Shown: positions 11,863 through 22,306 of the stretch, piece after piece
How the letters are laid out: each line of letters opens with the position of its first letter
Position numbering within the stretch: position 1 is the stretch's first letter
Source: an uncultured Phocaeicola sp.
GTDB lineage: Bacteria; Bacteroidota; Bacteroidia; Bacteroidales; Bacteroidaceae
Direction of reading: 5' to 3'
Assembly: GCA_947581855.1 (NCBI GenBank)
Contig: CANPVZ010000006.1
Span: forward strand, 62,001 to 126,000
DNA: 64,000 bases
Position numbers and translations under genes: made by a program
The notes under the pieces: generated by a model
The model's input: only the letters and a program-made list of their open reading frames with translations
The model's database searches: none
What the model was told of the DNA's origin: nothing

Positions 11863-13803
11863 TTATTCCATTTTCACCGTCAAGGTCTTCTTTGTAGGAG
11901 GAAAACAAATGTTGTTATCACAACATTGATAGCTGACAGTGCATTTTATTTCTCCTTTTCCGGTTCCGCTTAGTAGTTGCCGGAAAGCGCCGTCGCCGGT
12001 ATAAATGGTAGTTTCCGAACCGCTTAATTGAGTAAAGGCTGGAGTTTTCATTGTTCCTTCCCGTTTATAGCTTTCCGGAAGTTCAAGTTCGATGGTAGTA
12101 GGTAGAAACGGGTCTTTGCTCGATACTTGGGCATAAGTATGGTAACCGGTATGCACCTTCATACATACGACTAGCTCCTTCTTTCCGTCTGTTAGTGTAT
12201 GGATCGTAGCCGATAACGCTACCGGATTCTTATCATCCGTATCTTCTTTCAATTCAGGCATTTTTGTTTCGTGTGCTTTCTGTAATACACTGTAATCATT
12301 GCCCGGTATGCTTGTGTCCGTTGTATTGATTAACCACAACCATCCACCCGATTCGGTAAAGAACATCTTATCTCGGTTGGCATCGAACCATTTTCTCCAT
12401 TCAAGGGGAGAGGTAAAGCGGCAAAGCGTGTAGCGTTGCAGTATGCGGGTCGCCAACTCTGTGTTCTCTTTCTTCTCGAGCATTGAAATACAGGTATCCA
12501 ACAGACGAATATCATTATTGGGAATGCCTACTGTACGTACATCTTCGTCAATATCAAGGTCGTATCCTTGCTCGTCGGGATAGAACCAATTGCGGTTTTT
12601 CTCATAGTAACGTTGGTATTCGCTTGCGTCATCGCCAAACACATGGTAGAGCTTTGGGAAACGCTCTTTCAGATATTCGGCATAAGTCGGTTCTTTTTTC
12701 TCTTCTTCAATGTTGAAATTCAGATACATCTTTTCCGAAGCGCTTAATTCTTCCCCTTTTTTCTGTTTGGCTTGCGCCACTTGTTTGATACTATCGATAG
12801 CTTGATAAAATTCGCGGTTCGTTCGGTTGTAATCCTGCCAGGATTCTCGTGACGCTATGAATTTCTTTGCATCCGCATTTTGGCGGGTAGCGATGCTTTC
12901 GTTCAGTTTGCGGGCAATGATGCGTTGACCTGCAAAGTCGGAAATGTAGACGATAGCATTGGCAAGAGCCGCTTTGCCGGCTTCGGTCAGATAAGCCGGA
13001 GATGCCGAAAAGCCCCAGTGGAAGAAGTTGGCGTGACGGCCTATGGCTACAGCATCGATACTCTTGGCGCATGTTCCGCTGGAAATGATTTCAGTTTCAG
13101 GAGAATCTAAGAAACCTCCGGGACGGCTTACCATACCAATGCGATATTCGGGAGTTGTGGTATAGTTGGCTGTTTGTACGGTCCACATTTCCGTTTCGGC
13201 AGGCAGTGTATACCCATACATCTTTCCGTATTCGAAAGCCGGACCCGGAGTGGGTTTCATTTCCGGTTTGATGTTCACTTTAAAAGGGCCTTTGAATATG
13301 GGATGGTCTTTTACCCAGTGGTGAGCGTCCGCTTCCAGACATAGGCAGAACCAGTCGCATTTGCTTCCGAGGCTACGGCCTAGGTCTTCGCTGGCACTTG
13401 CAATGCAAAGAGTGGGCCGGTCGAAATTATCGGGAAGGTAAGCGGGCTTTTCGTAGCGGATAAGACGTCCGTTCTTATCATATTCTTTAATTGCCGGGCG
13501 GATGGGGTTAGGACGTCCGTCGAAAATGGTTACATCATATTGGTTGGACAAAGCAACGGTGTATTCTTTGCCATCGATAACCTTTACAGTACGGAAACGG
13601 GATTTCAGGAACTTTTCGAAAGAAGCCATACGTGATTTCACGGATTTGGCAAGAGTGAGACTATCGACTTCTATTCCTCCCATTGTTTCGATTTCGGCTG
13701 AGCCACCTACGTATAGTACGCTAATCTTTTGTTTCCCTTGTGCAATCAGGGAGTGTGTTCCCGTTACGAGAAACAATAATATAAGGTATAAATATTTTTT
13801 CAT
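11863..13803 (-). CDS. Secreted protein with C-terminal DsbD-alpha/nDsbD-like domain
   Basis: Signal peptide MKKYLYLILLFLVTGTHSLIAQG; C-terminal ...GEIKCTVSYQCCDNNICFPPTKKTLTV resembles the N-terminal domain of thiol:disulfide interchange proteins. Confidence 0.7.
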   Translation of the reverse strand: MKKYLYLILLFLVTGTHSLIAQGKQKISVLYVGGSAEIETMGGIEVDSLTLAKSVKSRMASFEKFLKSRFRTVKVIDGKEYTVALSNQYDVTIFDGRPNPIRPAIKEYDKNGRLIRYEKPAYLPDNFDRPTLCIASASEDLGRSLGSKCDWFCLCLEADAHHWVKDHPIFKGPFKVNIKPEMKPTPGPAFEYGKMYGYTLPAETEMWTVQTANYTTTPEYRIGMVSRPGGFLDSPETEIISSGTCAKSIDAVAIGRHANFFHWGFSASPAYLTEAGKAALANAIVYISDFAGQRIIARKLNESIATRQNADAKKFIASRESWQDYNRTNREFYQAIDSIKQVAQAKQKKGEELSASEKMYLNFNIEEEKKEPTYAEYLKERFPKLYHVFGDDASEYQRYYEKNRNWFYPDEQGYDLDIDEDVRTVGIPNNDIRLLDTCISMLEKKENTELATRILQRYTLCRFTSPLEWRKWFDANRDKMFFTESGGWLWLINTTDTSIPGNDYSVLQKAHETKMPELKEDTDDKNPVALSATIHTLTDGKKELVVCMKVHTGYHTYAQVSSKDPFLPTTIELELPESYKREGTMKTPAFTQLSGSETTIYTGDGAFRQLLSGTGKGEIKCTVSYQCCDNNICFPPTKKTLTVKME

Positions 13804-14061
13804 ACTTAGTATAGTTTTATTTAAGTTTTGCTGGTGATAATGAGCTGAAAGCCGGAGATGTAGAGCCAAAAAGCATTATTATGCTATTTTGTGAGCGTTG
13901 TATCGGTTTTTATTTCCTCACTCAGGAGCGCTTATTATCACATACAGGCTAAAACGGTGATGTTTAAATTTGTGTGAATATAAAAACTGAAAATAAACGT
14001 CTTCCTTTTAAAAGTTTCCTTTCTCCAGGAAGCCGTTTCTGTAAAATGAGAGAGTCTTTAT

Positions 14062-15210
14062 TTATTCTCCGAATATTTCTTTCAACTTGTTGTCCAGTTC
14101 TTCATCGTTGAACTTTCCGATAATCTTGAAATCTTTGTCAATCAAATATTTTGTAGGCAGGTAATGGATGCCATATTTGTCGCTGATGTCGTTTGTTTTG
14201 TCCAACTTGTAAGTCTTGCGGTCTATCACCTTCATGCCTCGGAGCACATGGTGGAACATCTCCACGCCATCGTCTTTGATGGCTTTTCGCCAGACGTCAG
14301 ATTGTCCGTCGTTGCTGGCTACGCAGAAAACCTCCAGTCCTTTGTCGTGGTATTTTTTATAAAGTTGTTTTACATGCGGGAAGCTTTTCCTGCACGGCAC
14401 GCACCAGCTTGCCCAGAAGTCGAGCAACACGTATTTTCCTTTTGCTACCTCGGAAAAACTGATGGAATCCCCGTGTACATTCAGTGTGGCGAAGTCGGGT
14501 GCGGGCTGTCCGGGTTGCACTTTTGCCAGGGAAGCCAGTTCCTCTTCAATCTCTTTCACATTGCCGTACTTTTTCACGTTGTCGCTGAAGTTGTCGTATA
14601 TCTCCTTAATCTCCCCGTACGTCATGTCGCCCATTAGGAAACGCATATACCCCGGAGCTGCGTATGAGTCGGGATGTGTCTTTAGGAACGCGGTCTGTAC
14701 TTTTTGTACTCGTTCGTAGTAAGGTTCCATCTGTTCGTGCAAGGCGGCCGCTTTTTCATGGTCTGTTTCTGCGGCGATGGCTTCTTGTATGGATTTTGCC
14801 TCATCTAGAATCTGTGTGGTGAGTGTTTCCAGACTGTCGACCTGTGCTTGGGTGAATGATCCAGTCAGCACCGGTTTTCCGAAGTTTGCCGTATCAATGT
14901 TCAGAGTCATTTCCTTGGGTTCCATATAAAGTCCGCATCGGTTTGGGTTCATATAGTCGTTGGGATCTCCCATGTAGAGCGAAACCTCCCTGTAAGGGGT
15001 TTCCATTTTTCCTTTGAACTCGAACGTTCCGTTGCTGATTAGGGCGCTGTCTTTAACGACTGTTGTATCGTTGGCCGCGTACACCATGTAGATGTATTGT
15101 CCATCCCTACCCTGAATGCTTCCGTTTAACAGATACTGGTCTTTAGGTAGTTGTTGGGCGCAGCTTGCCAGCAGGGCGACTGCAATACCGGAGTAAAGTA
15201 ATTTTTTCAT
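14062..15210 (-). CDS. TlpA-like thioredoxin-fold lipoprotein with DUF4369-like N-terminus
   Basis: Lipobox LLASCAQQ; LLDFWASWCVPCRKSFPHVKQLYKKY. Confidence 0.9.
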   Translation of the reverse strand: MKKLLYSGIAVALLASCAQQLPKDQYLLNGSIQGRDGQYIYMVYAANDTTVVKDSALISNGTFEFKGKMETPYREVSLYMGDPNDYMNPNRCGLYMEPKEMTLNIDTANFGKPVLTGSFTQAQVDSLETLTTQILDEAKSIQEAIAAETDHEKAAALHEQMEPYYERVQKVQTAFLKTHPDSYAAPGYMRFLMGDMTYGEIKEIYDNFSDNVKKYGNVKEIEEELASLAKVQPGQPAPDFATLNVHGDSISFSEVAKGKYVLLDFWASWCVPCRKSFPHVKQLYKKYHDKGLEVFCVASNDGQSDVWRKAIKDDGVEMFHHVLRGMKVIDRKTYKLDKTNDISDKYGIHYLPTKYLIDKDFKIIGKFNDEELDNKLKEIFGE

Positions 15211-15249
15211 GTTTGGAATATGTTTTTTAATTGAATGAATATCGGTTGT

Positions 15250-15759
15250 TTATAATTCATATTTGTTTTGGATGTTTTTTATTTCTTGCTCTTGCATTTC
15301 GAACCACTCATAATAGACTTGTGGAATTTGTACGATTCCATTTGTTTCTTTCGATTTAGTATGCCCATGCGTATCTTCCTAAAAAGTCGTTTCACTCGAA
15401 TAAAGGGTTAATCAGACTTCGGTTCCTTGTTCTTTCATTTTACTGATAAGAAGAGACACTTTTGTCATATAGCTTCTTCGTGTCGCGTCGGTCAGAAGGA
15501 TTTCCCAGAAAGAGGTACCTTTATCTTTTTTTCTTTCCGCAGTAATGCTTCCACTCTCCCGATCGTTATTGGTGATAATGAACCCTTTAGAAGCCAGCAG
15601 GGAAAGAGCCGATTTGAATACTACATCATAGTCTGCATCGAAAGTCCGTGTACTAACCATTTGCATCTGTTGTGGACTCAGTTGCAACGTTTTCATGCTT
15701 CCGCATGATGAGAGCAAAAGCGTTAAAACAGAAACATACGAAGGTATAACTTTTTTCAT
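15250..15759 (-). pseudogene. Small lipoprotein gene interrupted by two in-frame stops
   Basis: ORF ...KMKEQGTEV* (15412) continues in frame as LTLYSSETTF[TAG]EDTHGHTKSKETNGIVQIPQVYYEWFEMQEQEIKNIQNKYEL* to 15250; lipobox LLLSSCGS at N-terminus. Confidence 0.75.
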
Positions 15760-16025
15760 TATGTATGATTTATTAAGTGTGCTATTCTTAAGAATTTAAA
15801 TTGAAAATGTTAACTTATTTAGGTTTCATACATATCGAAGAAAATCACATCATAGAATGCTATCCGTTTCTAAAAGAGTGTCTTCACAAGAAAAAAGCAA
15901 AATTACATTTAAAAATAAAAGTAAATATAGAATTTGTTCTTATTTCTTTTAGGTTTAATCATATTCTTCTTTCCCCATTTATCACTTTACACTAAAATTT
16001 CCGTATCACAGGAGATACCGTCCTT

Positions 16026-17258
16026 TTATTTATAGAGACGGTAATCATCTTTAAACTTATTACCGTATTGACCTACAAGAAATTCATCTAATTGGGGTCC
16101 ACGGGCATTGTGATGCAAAATATTTCCGTCCGGTCCCACCAGCACACAGTAAGGGATACCATTGAAATTATATAGTTTTGCTATCGGTCCATCAAAAGCT
16201 TTCAGATCCGAAGCCTGTGTCCAGCTCATTCCTTCCGATTCGATGGCTTTCAGCCAGTCTTCTTTCTTGGCATCCATAGAGATGCTGATAATGTCGAAGC
16301 CATCCGAATGATACAACTCATATACATTTTTCAAATGCGGGATCTCACCCCGGCACGGACCGCACCACGACGCCCAGAATTCCACCAGCGTATAGTGGCC
16401 TTTTCCTACATAATCCGACAATTTGATGGCGTTTCCTTCTTTATCGAACAAATTCAAATCGATGAAAGGAGCTCCGATCGCGCAATTTTTCACGCTGTCC
16501 GCTTTGGCAAACACTTCTTTTCCAATTGCGTTCTCTTTCAAAGAGACCGGAAATGTTTGGATAAGTTCTTCCAAAGTGGCGGCATCGAACATTTCCATGC
16601 ACTCTTTCATAGCGTATAGACCTACAAAATTTTCTTTGTTTTCTTTTATAAGGTTTGCCATACTATTTGCAATGCTCTGTTGTAAGGAATCTGCTTGATG
16701 AACAAATGTCACACAATCGGTAATACCACATCCTTCTTCCGTGCGCGAACGACTATAAAAGTCGCTTGTCAGGTTGTCTTTTATACTTTTTTTATCTGTA
16801 CGCAGTTGCTTGTATTTCATGTATTTTTCTTGTAAAGGGGAACCTTTAACCGATATTTTATTATAATCATATGTTCCTCCGTAAGTATAGAAATCTAATG
16901 GAATGCTGTCGAGGCAAGCGGTTATTTCAATCGTGTTATTATCGACTATCAATGGGATGATAGGACGCATGACAACCCCGCGTTGTCCCATTAGGTTGCG
17001 TGTACTGTCCGGAAAGATTTTAATGGTCAGCAGTTCGGGGGTTTCTCTTTTTCCTTTAAATTCGAACCGTCCATTTTGAATAACGGTACTGTCAATGCCT
17101 TCTAACTGGAAGATGTTATCTCCTTTGCAGAGATATACGGTTTTGCCTTCAGTATCGCCGGTTAATATACCTTGTATGGTGTAGCCTTCCGGTTGGCAAG
17201 CTTGTAGGACGATAGCTCCTATTAACAGGAGTATGCCTTTTATATAAGTTTTCTTCAT
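16026..17258 (-). CDS. TlpA-like thioredoxin-fold lipoprotein
   Basis: Lipobox VLQACQPEG; TLVEFWASWCGPCRGEIPHLKNVYE. Confidence 0.9.
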   Translation of the reverse strand: MKKTYIKGILLLIGAIVLQACQPEGYTIQGILTGDTEGKTVYLCKGDNIFQLEGIDSTVIQNGRFEFKGKRETPELLTIKIFPDSTRNLMGQRGVVMRPIIPLIVDNNTIEITACLDSIPLDFYTYGGTYDYNKISVKGSPLQEKYMKYKQLRTDKKSIKDNLTSDFYSRSRTEEGCGITDCVTFVHQADSLQQSIANSMANLIKENKENFVGLYAMKECMEMFDAATLEELIQTFPVSLKENAIGKEVFAKADSVKNCAIGAPFIDLNLFDKEGNAIKLSDYVGKGHYTLVEFWASWCGPCRGEIPHLKNVYELYHSDGFDIISISMDAKKEDWLKAIESEGMSWTQASDLKAFDGPIAKLYNFNGIPYCVLVGPDGNILHHNARGPQLDEFLVGQYGNKFKDDYRLYK

Positions 17259-17272
17259 AGTTACTTTATTAA

Positions 17273-18721
17273 TTAATTTTTATAATTCTGCGATAAGTTG
17301 GGATTAGAGTTTATGGCGTTTTGCGGGAACGGGAAAATCCACATGGGGGAATCCGGTGTAAGTGTGAATATCTGTCCGGCAATGTCGCGTGTCAATGTTT
17401 CTTTATATCCTTCTACTTGGTTCCAACGTTTACGGTTGATAAAGTTATAATAGGAGTAGATGTTTTCGCCATGTGAAGTTTGCTTCAGGTGGAAAATGGC
17501 ATCTGCTTCTGTAGTAACGGTTCCTTCCAAGGGAGCGTAAACTGCCGGGTCGATACGATTTATACGAATGGCATCTAGCGCTTTCATCGCTTCTTTATAA
17601 TGACCGTTGTGGATTTCCGCTTCGGCAATTATCAGATACATGTGGGTAGTCTTCATCCCGCAACTGTTCCAGCCGGAACTGATGTCATAAGTAAATATGT
17701 AGTCCGGCAATCCCAAATAAGATTTACCCAATCCTATTCCGGGTGTTTTATCGTACATCAGATAGTCGGTAGACATTTTGTCGCGACTGGCATGCCCCTC
17801 TTCGAAAGCGTTCCATGCTTCGGGAGAGAGACCACTGAAGAATTCAATATGGTAAACATAGAATAAATCCTCTTCACATTTCAAAATAGGACGATAAATT
17901 ACCGGATATTCTCCTCCTGTGATGTTACCGGTCAGAGTAGTGATCATCTCATTGTAATTGTTTACGGTTTTGTTAAGCGCTAAGGCTTTTCGGGCTTCTT
18001 CCGCAGCAAGGTCGAATTCTTGCATACTGAGAAGCGCCAAGGCTTTGGCTGCATGAGCGCAAGGTTTGCTTATGCGCATACGGTTTACGGAAATGACTGG
18101 TAGTGCATCGAGTTCAATTGCTTCGTTCAAATCCGCTAGAATATTCTCATATACTTTTTGTACTGTGATTTGTTCGGTGGGCTGGGAAATATCCCATTCC
18201 TCCGTCACGTAAGGGATTCCAGGGTCTTGTGCAGCAGTGGCTGGGTTATAAGCTTTAGCGAATTTATTAACCAAAATGTAATGGAAATAAGCACGTAAAA
18301 CTAGTGCTTCACATTTCAGTTTCTTTTTAGTGGCTTCATCGCCTTCGGCAGCGTCAATATGTGATAAAATTGCATTTGAAATTTGACCGATGATTCCATA
18401 ACATTCGGAATAATCAGAGTCACTGGAAGTTAATTCCGCCATTTTGTCCTGATTCGTTTCGTCCCAAGAGATAAGGATCGCCGAACGGGTTTTGTTGGGA
18501 CGGTTGATAAGAGTTGGAATATTTTCGAAAGCTCTTATCATATCTCCGCAACATACATTCCAATCGGAAGTGGAGATGGAAATTTCTGCATTAAGCAGCA
18601 TTTCTAACTGGTCGGTAGTGGAAAGCAGATTCTTTCCTTTAGGTTGTACTTCTGTAAAGTCGGAGCAGGAACCAGTGAGTAATGCGGTTCCAAGTAGGAT
18701 GCTATATATATATTTCTTCAT
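17273..18721 (-). CDS. SusD/RagB family outer-membrane lipoprotein
   Basis: Lipobox LLTGSCSDF; ALVLRAYFHYILVNKFAKAYN...; adjacent to SusC-like gene. Confidence 0.9.
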   Translation of the reverse strand: MKKYIYSILLGTALLTGSCSDFTEVQPKGKNLLSTTDQLEMLLNAEISISTSDWNVCCGDMIRAFENIPTLINRPNKTRSAILISWDETNQDKMAELTSSDSDYSECYGIIGQISNAILSHIDAAEGDEATKKKLKCEALVLRAYFHYILVNKFAKAYNPATAAQDPGIPYVTEEWDISQPTEQITVQKVYENILADLNEAIELDALPVISVNRMRISKPCAHAAKALALLSMQEFDLAAEEARKALALNKTVNNYNEMITTLTGNITGGEYPVIYRPILKCEEDLFYVYHIEFFSGLSPEAWNAFEEGHASRDKMSTDYLMYDKTPGIGLGKSYLGLPDYIFTYDISSGWNSCGMKTTHMYLIIAEAEIHNGHYKEAMKALDAIRINRIDPAVYAPLEGTVTTEADAIFHLKQTSHGENIYSYYNFINRKRWNQVEGYKETLTRDIAGQIFTLTPDSPMWIFPFPQNAINSNPNLSQNYKN

Positions 18722-18726
18722 ATTGT

Positions 18727-21700
18727 TTATAAGTTAACGTTTATACCAAAGATGTAAGAGCTGGGATTACGCAGTCCCAATGTTTCGGGGTCTACACCCA
18801 CTTTATTCTTTACCCAGAGATATTTAGGATTGTCTATCTGGAAACGAAGATTGATGCGATTTACTCCAATGCCTTTCAACCATTTCTCAGGCAGTTCATA
18901 ACCGAATACGATGTTACGGATTTTCAGAAAATCAGCATCGTGTATGGCTGTATTGGAATATTGAGGTTCAGAACCGAGTGAGCTGGAACCGTAACGTCCG
19001 ATACCCGGTGTATTGGTCGGGTTCTCCGGTGTCCAAGCATTCAGGAAATAGCTGGCAATAGTTCCGTAGGATATCGAGAAAGTTTCGGTTTCTGCTAATG
19101 CGCGCATTTTGTGTCCGCCATAGTAAGCCATCAGGATGTTCAGACTGAATCCGTTCCAAGTAAAACGGTTATCCATACCCATCACCACTTTCGGCTCGCT
19201 TTGTCCGGAATACTCTAAGATGTCAATGCTCCTGCTTGATGCGGAATGAGTAGTATTTCCTTCTTCGATGTACCATAAAGTCTGTCCTTTTTGCCCCTCT
19301 TGGTCGCTGATGCCTGCGAAGCGATAGGACCATAGGGCACTGGTAGGATACCCCGTCCGGTAGGGATTGCTTATTAATTGGTAGGCAGAAGAGGACGGAT
19401 TTTCAACATCTGTTACTTTATTGTTGTTATGTGCGAAAGTTAAACTGGTGCTCCAACCAAAGTTTTCGCGTCGTCGTTCTACCAGCCAGTCATACGTTAA
19501 TGCCAACTCAACACCTTTGTTACGGATGCTTGCCATATTGACAAACATGGAAGTAAAACCAGTAGAGGGGTCTAGTGTTTTGTTCGAGAAAATATCTTTT
19601 CCTTCTTTATTGTAGTAGTCGAGCGAACCTCTTAACCGGTTGTTCAGCAAAGAAAAATCCATGCCGACGTTTGTTGTACGGCTCTGTTCCCATTTCAAAT
19701 TGGGATTCGCAGGGCTTTCCACTTCTCCGTACGGGAGGTTGGTATATTGGTTCATACCGGTAGAAGTAGCTGTCATATAACTGGTGGCTCCTTGATAGAT
19801 GTTACCTGTTACGCCATAGCTCACACGCAGTTTCAGGAAATTAATCCACTGTAACGGTTTCATGAAGCTTTCGTTATGTAAATTCCATCCTGCGCCTACC
19901 GACCATAACGGTTTCCCACGGAATTTAGAGTTCAAACCGTATACATCGGCATAATCTTTACGATATGAAGCAAATACATTATACTTTTCGTCATATGTAT
20001 AAGTCAGGTTGGCATAGCCTGATGCATAGCGGTGCAATTCTTCCGGAACGACACCCATGCCATCCCGGAAGTAGGGATTGAACACGAACTGGTTGGCGGG
20101 GTATCCTCCGGCAGAAGACATATAGTAAGGACTATAATTTACCAAGCTCAATGCGCCGAAGTCTATGGTATGGGTAGAACTGTTTTGCAGCTGTTCATCA
20201 TAGCCAAGCATCAGAGCTTTAGAACCCCTATATTTTGTTTCCCGGAATTCGAGGCCGGCTAATGCTGCAACGGCGTGTTTCCCGAATGTATTGGTGTAGT
20301 TCATCTGACCGCGGGCTGTCCAATAAGTTCCGTCTGTATCGGTGGTGCGAAGCATTCCGCCGTCTTGGGGAGTAAGGTAAGTAATCTTATTGTTAGAATC
20401 TATCGTTGTGTAGGCATTGCGAATGCTGCGTGCCACATGACTTTGGGCGTTTGCATACCATCTGGTAGTGGTGTGGTCGTTCTCATAAATGAACTGAGTG
20501 TTTACGGTAAGTCCTTTAATAATTTTGAAAAGTAAGTCACCATGATAACGCATGTGTTGGCGTTGAGTCGTTTCTACATTGTTATAAAATTCATCTTTGA
20601 TGTTTACACCCAAGTCATGGAGGCCTTCAGCTCCTTTACTGCTCCAGTAAGGATTACCGTCGTACCAATAATAGAAGGTATTAGCGGTACCATCTTCATT
20701 GTACATACGTTCGTAAGCGGGGATAGCCCACGGATTGGTATGTTTAGCATTATAATCTTCTCCCGGTTCTTTACTTTTGTCGTAAATACCATTGATACTG
20801 AAAGTAGCTGTCAGCCAAGGAGCCATTTCATAAATACCTTTATAGTTGATGTTCAACTGGTTGGCATTCGTATTTATTTTTCCGCTGTTATCATATTTAT
20901 AATTCAAGGTCAGGTTGCTTTGGAACTTGTCCGAACGACTGCGTACCGACAGGTTGTACTGTTGCAGAATTTGTTGCCGCAGGATGTTGTCGGCATATTC
21001 TTTGGCAAAGTTATTCTTTTTCAGTGATTCTAAGGTCTCTTTGAGTTGGTCGCGTGTGATTTCTCCCTTGGCAAGTCGGTAATAAGCGTATTGTATAGGT
21101 GATATGGCGCTGGAGCCTCCCTCAATCTCTGTGGTAGTGGAAGATATCGGATCACTTACCTCGCCGTCGTTGTCGAAGAAATAATATTCGTAGTAATCCG
21201 ATTCCACATTTACCTGCTGCTCGGGATTCATGTAGAAGTTGGCTGCATAATCCATATTCTTCTTTTCGTAAATGGTTAAGTTCGCAGAGAAATCAATGTC
21301 TATCTTGCCCTTCTTCTTGGCGTTTTTGGTAGTGATGACAATGATACCGTTTGAAGCGCGTGCACCATAGATAGCGGTGGCGGCGGCATCTTTCAGCACA
21401 TTGACGCTTTCGATGTCATAAGGATTTAAGTCTTCTATCTTGCCTTCGATGGGTATTCCATCTACTACCAATAACGGATTTGTTTCAGCGTATAATGAGC
21501 TTGTTCCACGGATGGTAGTCTTGCCGCCGTAGGTGCTGAGTCCTGCCACGCGTCCTTCCAGGTTATTCAAGATGTTGGTGGTATAGCGTTCCTCGATTTT
21601 ATCTGTACGGATAGTAGTAACGGCACCGGTCATTTTTTCTTTGGCAATATCCTGATAACCGGTAATGATTACTTCGGAAACCATATAGGCATCCTCTTCC

Positions 21701-22296
21701 ATGGTGAAAATGTTTTTGGAAGTTGATGTCACTACCTTCTCTGTTGTTTTTTTCCCTATATAGGAAATGACGAGTGTAGGATTTCCTTTTACCCGTTCAA
21801 GTGTGAAATTTCCATCCATATCCGTGGCCGTTCCTTGTTGGGTACCTTTGATAAGTACGGCTGCACCGATGATTGGGTCCCCATTCTCGTCCAATACCGT
21901 ACCGGTAATTTTTCTTTCTTTCGGTTGAGGTGTTTGTGGAGATGTTTGTCGTGTGATAGTGTAAATGTTTCCTTTCCTGCTGTAAGTCAAGGGTGTGTTA
22001 GTCAGTAACACATTCAATATTTCGCTCACTTCTTTTTGTTGGAAGATGTGTGAGGAACACTTGATTTGCGCCGCTTCGTTAGTCTTGTACACTAATTGCA
22101 CGTGGCTGTTCTTGATAATTTGTTGGAAGGCTTGGTCTAACGTAGTGCCTCGTTCGATACGGATCGTCAGTTTCTGAGCGGCGACTTCCGAAGGGAACAT
22201 ACTCATAAGTCCGATGGCCAAAACCATTAAAAATAGGGAGGTAGCTCTCTTTAAAGCAAAGCATGCCCTTTGTCCATTTTCTTTTTTCTCTCTCAT
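18727..22296 (-). CDS. SusC/RagA-type TonB-dependent receptor with STN domain
   Basis: STN-like N-terminus, carboxypeptidase-D repeat (KITGTVLDENGDPIIGAAVLIKGTQQGTATDMDGNFTL), plug (TIRGTSSLYAETNPLLVVDGIPIEG), C-terminal aromatic-rich barrel. Confidence 0.96.
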   Translation of the reverse strand: MREKKENGQRACFALKRATSLFLMVLAIGLMSMFPSEVAAQKLTIRIERGTTLDQAFQQIIKNSHVQLVYKTNEAAQIKCSSHIFQQKEVSEILNVLLTNTPLTYSRKGNIYTITRQTSPQTPQPKERKITGTVLDENGDPIIGAAVLIKGTQQGTATDMDGNFTLERVKGNPTLVISYIGKKTTEKVVTSTSKNIFTMEEDAYMVSEVIITGYQDIAKEKMTGAVTTIRTDKIEERYTTNILNNLEGRVAGLSTYGGKTTIRGTSSLYAETNPLLVVDGIPIEGKIEDLNPYDIESVNVLKDAAATAIYGARASNGIIVITTKNAKKKGKIDIDFSANLTIYEKKNMDYAANFYMNPEQQVNVESDYYEYYFFDNDGEVSDPISSTTTEIEGGSSAISPIQYAYYRLAKGEITRDQLKETLESLKKNNFAKEYADNILRQQILQQYNLSVRSRSDKFQSNLTLNYKYDNSGKINTNANQLNINYKGIYEMAPWLTATFSINGIYDKSKEPGEDYNAKHTNPWAIPAYERMYNEDGTANTFYYWYDGNPYWSSKGAEGLHDLGVNIKDEFYNNVETTQRQHMRYHGDLLFKIIKGLTVNTQFIYENDHTTTRWYANAQSHVARSIRNAYTTIDSNNKITYLTPQDGGMLRTTDTDGTYWTARGQMNYTNTFGKHAVAALAGLEFRETKYRGSKALMLGYDEQLQNSSTHTIDFGALSLVNYSPYYMSSAGGYPANQFVFNPYFRDGMGVVPEELHRYASGYANLTYTYDEKYNVFASYRKDYADVYGLNSKFRGKPLWSVGAGWNLHNESFMKPLQWINFLKLRVSYGVTGNIYQGATSYMTATSTGMNQYTNLPYGEVESPANPNLKWEQSRTTNVGMDFSLLNNRLRGSLDYYNKEGKDIFSNKTLDPSTGFTSMFVNMASIRNKGVELALTYDWLVERRRENFGWSTSLTFAHNNNKVTDVENPSSSAYQLISNPYRTGYPTSALWSYRFAGISDQEGQKGQTLWYIEEGNTTHSASSRSIDILEYSGQSEPKVVMGMDNRFTWNGFSLNILMAYYGGHKMRALAETETFSISYGTIASYFLNAWTPENPTNTPGIGRYGSSSLGSEPQYSNTAIHDADFLKIRNIVFGYELPEKWLKGIGVNRINLRFQIDNPKYLWVKNKVGVDPETLGLRNPSSYIFGINVNL

Positions 22297-22306
22297 AGCA
22301 TAATTT

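Noticed and set aside
11554-11973. ORFs with shared peptides (LCTN/CAQ/FVHK) at 11554..11973, 25113..25355, 25119..25328, 24958..25431, 61663..61866 and 61675..61911
   Set aside because: The 23-bp repeat unit rotates through frames and the TTTGTGCACAAA core is palindromic, so both strands give similar peptides; a by-product of family B arrays, not a protein family.
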